35,791 bases of DNA from Hymenobacter profundi. GTDB lineage: Bacteria > Bacteroidota > Bacteroidia > Cytophagales > Hymenobacteraceae. The DNA is taken from NCBI RefSeq assembly GCF_019334315.1, contig NZ_JAHWGL010000045.1, positions 1 through 35,791 on the forward strand, written 5' to 3'. Both the position numbers and the translations under genes were made by a program. The notes under the pieces are model-generated. The model ran no database searches, was not told the DNA's origin, and worked only from the letters and a program-made list of their open reading frames with translations. Below are positions 29,215 through 35,791 of this stretch, piece after piece. Position 1 is the first letter of the stretch. Every line of letters begins with the position of its first letter.

Positions 29215-31251
29215 CTACTCCCGCTTGCTTTTCAGCATTTGCTTGAGCTGGGCCAGCTCGTCGCGGAACTTAGCAGCTTGCAAGAAGTCCAGCTCTTTGG
29301 CGGCGGCTTCCATCTGCTTTTCGGTGGTTTTGATGAGCTTTTCCAGGTCGGTGCGGTTCATCATGGCCACAATGGGCTCGGCGGCTAGGGCCAAGGCACT
29401 TTCCTCGCTGGGGCCTACGTAGGCTTTGGGCTCGGCAATGCGGTAGTCGGCCACGGAGGTTTGGCCCATAATAGCCTCGCGCGACTTCTTCACGGTGCGC
29501 GGCGTGATGCCGTGCTCCTCGTTGTAGGCTATCTGGGTGGCGCGGCGGCGGTTGGTTTCGTCGATGGCGCGCTGCATGGAGCCCGTCATGCGGTCGGCGT
29601 ACATAATGACTTTGCCGTGGTCGTTACGGGCGGCGCGGCCCATGGTCTGGATCAGGCTGCGCTGGTCGCGCAGGAAGCCTTCTTTGTCGGCATCCAGGAT
29701 GGCTACCAGGCTAACTTCCGGCAGGTCAAGACCTTCGCGGAGCAGGTTCACACCGATGAGCACGTCGATTTCGCCTAGGCGCAGCTGCCGCAGAATCTCT
29801 ACCCTATCCAGCGACTTCACATCGGAGTGCACGTACTGCGACTTGATGCCCAAGCGCTCCATATATTTTTGCAGTTCCTCAGCCATGCGCTTGGTAAGGG
29901 TGGTCACCAGCACCCGGTCGCCCATCTTCACACGCTCATCCACCTCGTCCAGCAGGTCGTCGATCTGGTTGATGCTGGGGCGAATGTCAATTTCGGGGTC
30001 GAGCAGGCCGGTGGGACGGATGATCTGCTCCACCACCACGCCGTCGGCCTGGGCCAACTCGTAGTCAGCCGGCGTGGCCGACACGAACACGGCCTGGCGG
30101 TACATGCTCTCGAACTCGTTGAAGGTGAGCGGGCGGTTGTCGAAGGCCGAGGGTAGGCGGAAGCCGTACTCGATGAGAGCCGTTTTGCGGCTCCGGTCGC
30201 CGCCCCACATGGCCCGGATCTGGGGCATAGTGGCGTGGCTCTCGTCCACTACCAAGAGGAAGTCGTCGGGGAAATAATCGAGCAGGCAGAAGGGACGGCT
30301 ACCGGGCTGGCGGCCATCGAAGTAGCGCGAGTAGTTCTCGATGCCGGAGCAGTAGCCCAGCTCCCGAATCATTTCCAGATCGAACTCCGTGCGCTCCATA
30401 ATACGCTTGGCCTCCGAGTCCCTACCCTCCTTCTCGAAGTAGGCGTGCTGCTGCACCAAGTCAAACTGAATTTGCTTGATGGCCTCATTCAGCGTGTCTT
30501 TACCCGTTACGAACAGGTTCGCGGGGTAGAGCGTCGCCGATTTCTCGTCGGCCAGCTTCTTGCCGCTGATCGGGTCGATGCGGTGAATGGCCTCGATTTC
30601 ATCCCCGAAGAAAAAGATGCGGTAGGCGTAGTCGGCGTAGGCTGGAAACACGTCCACGGTGTCGCCCTTCACCCGGAACGAGCCGCGCGTAAACTCGGCC
30701 TCGGTGCGCGAGTACAGGATCTGCACGAACTGGTAGAGTAGGTTATTGCGCGAGAATTTCAGCCCCGGCGCCATGTAAATGACGTTTTTGCCGAACTCCT
30801 CGGGGTTGCCGATACCATAGATGCACGACACCGATGCCACTACAATCACGTCGCGGCGGCCCGAGAGCAGCGTGGAGGTGCAGTGCAACCGCAGCTTCTC
30901 GATTTCCTGGTTGATGGCCAAGTCTTTCTCGATGAACACGTCGGTGCTGGCGATGTAGGCCTCCGGCTGGTAGTAGTCGTAGTAGCTGATGTAGTACTCG
31001 ACGGCATTGTTGGGGAAGAACGTCTTGAACTCGCCGTAGAGCTGCGCAGCCAGGGTTTTGTTGTGGCAGAGCACGAGAGCCGGCTTGCCGGTTTCGGCAA
31101 TAACGTTGGCCATCGTGAAGGTTTTGCCCGTGCCGGTGGCGCCCAGCAGCACCTGCGCCGGCTCGCCGTTGTTGATGCCCTGCACCAGCTGGGCAATGGC
31201 TTTGGGCTGGTCGCCGGTCGGCTCGAATTCCGAGGTAAGTTGGTATTGCAT
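29215..31251 (-). CDS. uvrB: UvrABC system protein B (excinuclease subunit)
   Basis: A 678-residue UvrB of normal length. It has Walker A GATGTGKT (about 37-44), the beta-hairpin region (YYISYYDYYQPEAYIAST) that clamps damaged DNA, SVSCIYGIG, the DEAD-like motif VVDESHATMPQI, the helicase motifs VGVNLLREGLDLPEVS and QTMGRAARN, and the C-terminal UVR motif (LDFLQAAKFRDELAQLKQML) that contacts UvrC. It verifies DNA lesions passed on by UvrA in nucleotide excision repair. A TACCTTTC near-consensus -7 lies too close (31260-31267) to be certain. It is a lone gene, as usual. Confidence 0.98.
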   Translation of the reverse strand: MQYQLTSEFEPTGDQPKAIAQLVQGINNGEPAQVLLGATGTGKTFTMANVIAETGKPALVLCHNKTLAAQLYGEFKTFFPNNAVEYYISYYDYYQPEAYIASTDVFIEKDLAINQEIEKLRLHCTSTLLSGRRDVIVVASVSCIYGIGNPEEFGKNVIYMAPGLKFSRNNLLYQFVQILYSRTEAEFTRGSFRVKGDTVDVFPAYADYAYRIFFFGDEIEAIHRIDPISGKKLADEKSATLYPANLFVTGKDTLNEAIKQIQFDLVQQHAYFEKEGRDSEAKRIMERTEFDLEMIRELGYCSGIENYSRYFDGRQPGSRPFCLLDYFPDDFLLVVDESHATMPQIRAMWGGDRSRKTALIEYGFRLPSAFDNRPLTFNEFESMYRQAVFVSATPADYELAQADGVVVEQIIRPTGLLDPEIDIRPSINQIDDLLDEVDERVKMGDRVLVTTLTKRMAEELQKYMERLGIKSQYVHSDVKSLDRVEILRQLRLGEIDVLIGVNLLREGLDLPEVSLVAILDADKEGFLRDQRSLIQTMGRAARNDHGKVIMYADRMTGSMQRAIDETNRRRATQIAYNEEHGITPRTVKKSREAIMGQTSVADYRIAEPKAYVGPSEESALALAAEPIVAMMNRTDLEKLIKTTEKQMEAAAKELDFLQAAKFRDELAQLKQMLKSKRE

Positions 31252-31340
31252 CTGACGGGGAAAGGTAGCCTAGGATAACTTGTTTCGCTGGGCAGAGGTT
31301 TCCTAGGAAGCTAAATAATCAGGATGAATTTCTTACTGAA

Positions 31341-31433
31341 AGAACGTCATTTCAAGCTGGTCGAGGAATCTCGCGTGCTGACGAGAGAACATCATGCTTC
31401 GACAAGCGGACGCCAGATCAAGCACGACGTTCT
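31341..31433. repeat. Degenerate REP-like palindrome in the uvrB/receptor gap
   Basis: Outer arms AGAACGTC (31341-31348) and GACGTTCT (31426-31433) enclose decayed copies of the GTCAT..CTG..CGA.GAATCTCGC unit. AGAACGTCAT is identical to the repeat inside the radical SAM gene at 6607. The 316-bp gap between uvrB and the TonB receptor otherwise shows no gene; its right side (31440-31567) is A+T rich and must hold the receptor promoter, though no exact TAnnTTTG box is seen. Confidence 0.6.
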
Positions 31434-31567
31434 TTAGGGGAAGCTTTCTATTTAACCACCCTACCCCCCACTCTTAACACAAGCGTAACCGTCTCAACAA
31501 ACTAAGGCAATATACTACCAAGAGCTTTGCAGTCGATTTCATCGAATCTTCATCTTTTGACTGGCAT

Positions 31568-34339
31568 ATGCCCTATTTTCTACGTCGATTGCTCTTGCTG
31601 AGCTTCTTGAGTCTGTTCTTATCGCCCGCTTTGCTGGCTCAAACAGGTGCTATCCGGGGAAAGGTGTTGGATGGTACGCGCCTGTCGTTGCCGGGTGCTT
31701 CGGTGCGGCTGCCGGCATTGGGCCGCGGGGCCGTGTCGGATGAGGATGGCGGCTACCTGCTGGCCGATGTGCCGGTGGGCACGCACCAGCTACTGGTTTC
31801 CTACCTCGGCTACCAAGAGTTTTCGACTACCGTAACGGTGACGGACCGCGCTACCACTACCCTACCCATTGAGCTGAGCGCAGGCCTCAACCAAATGGGC
31901 GAGGTGCAGGTGCTGGGCGCCCGCCTGCAAGGCCAGGCCAAGGCTCTGAACGAGCAGCGCACCAATGCCAACATCACCAACGTGGTAGCCGCCGACCAGA
32001 TTGGCCGCTTCCCCGATGCCAACGTGGGCGACGCCCTGAAGCGCGTGCCCGGCATCACGGTGCTAAATGACCAGGGTGAGGCCCGCTTCGGCCTGATTCG
32101 GGGCACGGAGCCACGCTTCAACTCCGTGACGGTGAACGGGGAGCGCCTACCCTCGGCCGAATCCGGCACCCGCAGCGTGCAGCTGGATTTGATTCCGTCG
32201 GACATGGTGCAGGCCATTGAAGTGAGCAAAACCCTGACGCCAGACATGGACGCCGACGCCATTGGCGGCACGGCCAACCTGGTGACGCGCGCCGCGCCCA
32301 ACGGCCTGCGCATTTCGGGCACGGCGGGCGCGGGCTACAACTTCCTGTCGCAGAAGGTACCCTACCTCGGTTCTTTGGTAGTGGGCAACCGCTTCCTGGA
32401 TGGCAAGTTGGGCATCATCGCCAGCGGTTCCTACTTCAACCACCGCTTTGGCTCCGACAATGTGGAGGCCGCCTGGGACCGGACCGAAGGCGGACGAGAC
32501 TACCTCACGCAGCAGGAAATTCGCAAGTATGACGTGCAGCGCATCCGGCGTAGCGGTTCCGTTTCGGTGGATTATCGCGTGTCACCCAACTCTACTATTA
32601 CCCTACGCAGCCTCTACAATGTGCGCGACGATTTCGAGAACCGCTACCGCGCTACCTACTCCGGCCTGAAGGCACCCGGCAGCAATGGCTTGACCACAGG
32701 TCGCTACGAAATTGAGACCAAAGGCGGCAATGGTAAGCACAATGCCCGCCTGGAGCGCCAGAAAACCTTCAGCAATACGCTTTCCGGTGAGCACCTAATT
32801 GCCAGCCGCGCCCGCCTCACATGGGCTGGCACCTACGCCTACGCTTCGGAAGACCGACCGCAGGAAAGCTACATCAGCTTCCGGACGGGCAACATTTCGC
32901 TGCGCCCCAACACGGTGGATGAGGAACACCCCAGCGTAGAGCCGGCTGCTCCCATCAACTACGCCACCATTCCCTTCCGCCGCTACCAGCTGCGCAACGA
33001 CAACACCCACGAGCGCGACCTGAACGGCCGCATCGACCTGCTGCTACCCCTGCAAACCGAAGGTCCGTTTATGAACAGCCTGAAGGTGGGCGGCCGCTAC
33101 CGCGACAAGCACAAAGAGGTAGCCCGCAGCCGGGGCGAGCTGGTGACGGACGAGGACGTGACCTGGGGCGCTATTCCTACCGCCGATTACTCTGATAATA
33201 ACTTCCTGGCCAACGGCGGCGGCACGCGCTACCAGGTAGGCCCAGCTCCGCAAAACTCGGCGCTGCCTACCTTTCAGCAGCAGTTCAATGCCACCTACGA
33301 GGATGATACGTACGATAACCTTTCGGCCAGCTTCCGGGCCGATGAGCGCATTTCGGGGGGCTATGCCATGCTGAACCAGCAGTTGGGCAATCGGTTCTCG
33401 GCTATTGCCGGCCTGCGGGTCGAGCACACGTATATCCGCTACCAAGCTACTATTCCGGCCGATGCAACTGGCGAAGGTCCGACCACAGAGGCCACGGGCA
33501 TCAACAGCTACACCAATTTCCTGCCTGCCCTGCACCTGAAATACAACCTGACCGACAACACCATTCTACGGGCTGCCTATACCAACTCCCTAGCCCGCCC
33601 CGACTACGCGGCCCTGGCGCCTACCCGCACCATCGATGCTTCGGAAAACGAGCTGACCGAGGGCAATCCCAACCTGAAAGCCACCACGTCCACCAATCTC
33701 GACCTGATGGCCGAGCATTATTTCACGTCGGTGGGGCTGATTTCGGGCGGCGTCTTTTATAAGGACATCGAGAACTTTGTGTTCACGACCACGGAGCTGA
33801 ACTACACCGACCCCGTAACCGGCAACACGTTTCTGCGTTACAGCCGTCCGCTAAATGGCAACTCTGCTACCCTGCGCGGGGCCGAAATAGCCGTGCAGCG
33901 CCAACTCGATTTCCTACCCGGCGTGCTGCGCGGGCTAGGCATCTACGCCAACTACACCTACACCAGCTCCCGCGCCAACGGCTTGGCCGAGCGCACCTCC
34001 CTACCCGGCACCGCCAAGCACAACTGGAATACGTCACTTTCCTACGAGAGCAAGCGCCTGACCCTGCGCGTGTCCGTGAACCGCCACAGCGGCTTCATCG
34101 ACCCCGAGGAATCGACCCTTACCCTCTCCGACGGCAGCACCACCTTCCGCCACCTCGACCACCAACTGCAACTGGATGCCAACGCGGGCTACGCTTTCAC
34201 GCCCAAGCTGCGCTTTTTTGTGGAGGCCAACAACCTCACCAACCAGCCCTTACGCTATTACCAAGGCAGCCGCAGCCGCACGTTGCAGAGCGAGTACTAC
34301 AACGCCCGCTTCAACGCTGGCTTGAAGTTCGACTTGTGA
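31568..34339 (+). CDS. TonB-dependent receptor with carboxypeptidase-regulatory-like domain
   Basis: A 923-residue outer-membrane receptor. A signal peptide (LLLLSFLSLFLSPALLAQ) is followed by a carboxypeptidase-regulatory-like domain (about 25-115: GAIRGKVLDGTRLSLPGASV), a plug domain (FPDANVGDALKRVPGITV, RGTEPRFNSVTVNGERLP, MDADAIGGTANLVTR) and a long barrel ending FNAGLKFDL. The plug motifs resemble the Xanthomonas/Caulobacter-type receptor group. No SusD partner follows; instead a beta-propeller phytase gene does, so phytate or its inositol-phosphate products are the likely cargo. A long palindrome lies between the two genes. Confidence 0.92.
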   Translation: MPYFLRRLLLLSFLSLFLSPALLAQTGAIRGKVLDGTRLSLPGASVRLPALGRGAVSDEDGGYLLADVPVGTHQLLVSYLGYQEFSTTVTVTDRATTTLPIELSAGLNQMGEVQVLGARLQGQAKALNEQRTNANITNVVAADQIGRFPDANVGDALKRVPGITVLNDQGEARFGLIRGTEPRFNSVTVNGERLPSAESGTRSVQLDLIPSDMVQAIEVSKTLTPDMDADAIGGTANLVTRAAPNGLRISGTAGAGYNFLSQKVPYLGSLVVGNRFLDGKLGIIASGSYFNHRFGSDNVEAAWDRTEGGRDYLTQQEIRKYDVQRIRRSGSVSVDYRVSPNSTITLRSLYNVRDDFENRYRATYSGLKAPGSNGLTTGRYEIETKGGNGKHNARLERQKTFSNTLSGEHLIASRARLTWAGTYAYASEDRPQESYISFRTGNISLRPNTVDEEHPSVEPAAPINYATIPFRRYQLRNDNTHERDLNGRIDLLLPLQTEGPFMNSLKVGGRYRDKHKEVARSRGELVTDEDVTWGAIPTADYSDNNFLANGGGTRYQVGPAPQNSALPTFQQQFNATYEDDTYDNLSASFRADERISGGYAMLNQQLGNRFSAIAGLRVEHTYIRYQATIPADATGEGPTTEATGINSYTNFLPALHLKYNLTDNTILRAAYTNSLARPDYAALAPTRTIDASENELTEGNPNLKATTSTNLDLMAEHYFTSVGLISGGVFYKDIENFVFTTTELNYTDPVTGNTFLRYSRPLNGNSATLRGAEIAVQRQLDFLPGVLRGLGIYANYTYTSSRANGLAERTSLPGTAKHNWNTSLSYESKRLTLRVSVNRHSGFIDPEESTLTLSDGSTTFRHLDHQLQLDANAGYAFTPKLRFFVEANNLTNQPLRYYQGSRSRTLQSEYYNARFNAGLKFDL

Positions 34340-34360
34340 GGTAAGAGGTTGTTCTGGTTC

Positions 34361-34466
34361 GTGTAGAATAATGTAGAGACGCATACTTGCGTCTAGCCGT
34401 TGAACGTACATCGCCTAAATCGTTCAGCGGCTAGACGCAAGTATGCGTCTCTACATCATGCTACAC
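34361..34466. repeat. Long palindrome (family C) between receptor and phytase genes
   Basis: Arms 34361-34406 and 34421-34466 (46 bp each) pair with three mismatches around a 14-nt loop. The core is GTAGAGACGCATACTTGCGT followed by CTAGCCG. It is unrelated in sequence to families A and B. It sits 22 bp after the receptor stop codon, between two co-directional genes, and could lower read-through into the phytase gene or protect the upstream message. Confidence 0.88.
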
Positions 34467-34521
34467 TAACTAGAAAATCAGCTGCTTGCAGGCTACTTCT
34501 GTTCTACCTTCCGCTTCCCGA

Positions 34522-35583
34522 ATGTGCCGTTTATCTAGTATTTGCGTAGCCGTTTTGTTGCTGGCCGTTGGCTGTCAGCGTACTACCCTACCCCCCGTTA
34601 CGCCCGGCGTGGCTATGGGTCCTACTCTCAAGCCTGCTATTATCACTGATCCGGTACGGTACGACACCGACGACCCCGCTATCTGGATCAACCCGAAAGA
34701 CCCCAGCCAGAGCCTGATTATCGGCACTGATAAGAATTCTGACGGTGCCCTCTACGTGTTCGATTTGCAGGGCAAGGAAGTGCCCGGCCGTACGGTGCAC
34801 GGCCTTGAGCGCCCCAACAACGTGGACGTAGCCTACGGCCTACCCCTCGGCGGCCAGCCCACCGACCTTGTCGTGACCACGGAGCGCGAGCGGCAACGCC
34901 TGCGCATCTTCCGCCTACCCGACATGCAGCCGCTAGACAACGGCGGCCTCTCTGTATTTACAGGCGAAGCGCAAAACCTGCCCATGGGCATTGCCCTCTA
35001 CACCCGCCCTTCCGATAAGGCAATGTTTGCGATAGTAGGCCGCAAAGACGGTCCTACCACCGGCTACCTCTGGCAGTATCGGCTAGAGGACGATGGCACG
35101 GGCCACGTAAAAATGACGCTGGTGCGCAAGTTTGGCACCTACAGCGGCCGCAAGGAAATTGAGTCGATTGCCGTAGACAATGAGCTGGGCTACATCTACT
35201 ACTCCGACGAAGGCGTGGGCGTGCGCCAGTACTACGCCGACCCTACCCGCGGCGACGAGCAGCTCAGTCTATTTGCTACCCAAGGCTTCACGGAAGACCA
35301 CGAGGGCATCAGCATATACAAAACCAGCAAAAAGAAAGGCTACCTCCTGGTATCAGACCAAGGTGCCAACCAGTTTCACATCTACCGCCGCGAGGAAGGC
35401 AAAAACCATTCACATGAGCTGGTAAAAGTCATCAAGGTAGAGGCGCTGCACAGCGACGGCTCCGACGTAACGAGCATAGCGCTTAATAAGCAGTTTCCGA
35501 AGGGCTTGTTTGTGGTGATGTCGGAAGGGCGCTACTTTCATTACTACCGCTGGGAAGACGTGGCGGGTAGGGAGTTGAAGTAG
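34522..35583 (+). CDS. Beta-propeller phytase, lipoprotein
   Basis: A 353-residue 3-phytase of the beta-propeller (BPP) family, which removes phosphate from inositol hexakisphosphate using calcium. Family motifs are clear: DTDDPAIWINPKDPSQSLII, GTDKNSDGALYVFDLQGK, YYSDEGVGVRQY, EDHEGISIY, VSDQGANQFHIYRR and SDGSDVTS. The ATG at 34522 is chosen over TTG 34486 because it gives a clean lipoprotein signal (LLAVGC, Cys18). It would be anchored at the outer membrane and feed the TonB receptor encoded upstream. BPP phytase genes next to TonB-receptor genes are a known pairing. Confidence 0.95.
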   Translation: MCRLSSICVAVLLLAVGCQRTTLPPVTPGVAMGPTLKPAIITDPVRYDTDDPAIWINPKDPSQSLIIGTDKNSDGALYVFDLQGKEVPGRTVHGLERPNNVDVAYGLPLGGQPTDLVVTTERERQRLRIFRLPDMQPLDNGGLSVFTGEAQNLPMGIALYTRPSDKAMFAIVGRKDGPTTGYLWQYRLEDDGTGHVKMTLVRKFGTYSGRKEIESIAVDNELGYIYYSDEGVGVRQYYADPTRGDEQLSLFATQGFTEDHEGISIYKTSKKKGYLLVSDQGANQFHIYRREEGKNHSHELVKVIKVEALHSDGSDVTSIALNKQFPKGLFVVMSEGRYFHYYRWEDVAGRELK

Positions 35584-35736
35584 GTAGGCGTTGTAAGCAA
35601 ACTCATCTGTCATCCTGAGCGCAGCGAAGGACCTTATCACGCTAAAACGGAGAGCGTAACAACGACTCGTTCAGGCGTGATAAGGTCCTTCGCTGCACTC
35701 AGGATGACAGATGGGTTTGCTTACAACGCCTACCTA
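35581..35736. repeat. Stop-to-stop 156-bp palindrome (REP-like family A)
   Basis: Two 62-bp arms (35581-35642 and 35675-35736) pair at 60 of 62 positions around a 32-nt loop. The left end begins exactly with the TAG stop of the phytase gene and the right end is the complementary CTA, the stop of the partial minus-strand gene. The central unit GTCATCCTGAGCGCAGCGAA plus GGACCTT is the same as at 25028-25153. It is the whole gap between the two convergent genes and should act as a bidirectional terminator. Confidence 0.93.
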
Positions 35737-35791
35737 CTCTGGCATGACCAGGTAGGCGCGCATGGCGTCCAGCACTTCGCGCAGGGGTGGG
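35734..35791 (-). CDS. 3' end of a minus-strand gene (partial)
   Basis: Only about 18 codons are in the window, reading PPLREVLDAMRAYLVMPE and a TAG stop. The peptide looks like an amphipathic C-terminal helix. The stop codon falls exactly at the outer end of the 156-bp palindrome, mirroring the phytase stop, which supports it as a real gene end. No function can be given. Confidence 0.45.
   Translation of the reverse strand, partial: PPLREVLDAMRAYLVMPE

Noticed and set aside
30235..30741. 168-codon plus-strand frame
   Set aside because: It is antisense to uvrB, a clearly real and conserved gene.

Overview
The window looks like chromosomal DNA of a Cytophagia-type Bacteroidetes, most likely Hymenobacter or a close relative. 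The evidence is the TAnnTTTG promoter boxes (six exact copies in front of genes here), a SusC/SusD pair, a cobalamin-riboswitch BtuB/BtuG pair, many lipoproteins, fairly high G+C, and a strong excess of CTACCC/GGGTAG. No phage, IS element, CRISPR array or rRNA was seen. The genus is inferred from style and not from a search.

Left part (1-8.0 kb): a promoter and cobalamin riboswitch lead into btuB (TonB-dependent B12 receptor) and a btuG-like surface propeller lipoprotein, closed by a hairpin. Next come a small acidic lipoprotein (minus), a two-gene unit of a small membrane protein and an HMA-AraC regulator that overlap at GTGA, a large terminator, an AT-richer orphan protein (minus), and a B12-binding-type radical SAM protein with a CX4CX2C cluster motif and a palindromic-repeat fragment inside its reading frame.

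Middle (8.0-19.3 kb): an alpha-glucoside utilisation locus made of SusC, SusD, a terminator, a GH13 alpha-glucosidase lipoprotein and a periplasmic GH65 hydrolase. Its promoter has two copies of an 11-bp element exactly 20 bp apart around a -7-like box. On the minus strand follow a degenerate alpha/beta-hydrolase lipoprotein, a GNAT acetyltransferase and two small overlapping membrane proteins.

19.3-24.99 kb: tRNA-Gly(CCC) with a textbook promoter and terminator; a lipoprotein subtilase behind a 36-bp dyad; then a signalling cluster of a 37-aa membrane peptide, a small secreted protein, a membrane histidine kinase, a single-domain receiver, and a receiver fused to a class III adenylate cyclase.

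25.0-35.8 kb: convergent to the cyclase is an 893-aa protein joining a nucleotide-transporter-like membrane domain, HEAT-like helices and a cyclic-nucleotide-binding domain; beside it is an HD-domain protein. A phosphorelay to cAMP to a cAMP-gated membrane protein is therefore the most interesting candidate system. After that come a small secreted protein, uvrB, a TonB-dependent receptor with a beta-propeller phytase (phytate phosphate use), and the 3' end of a minus-strand gene.

Long palindromic repeats of several families lie between genes. One spans the whole gap between two convergent stop codons at the right end.
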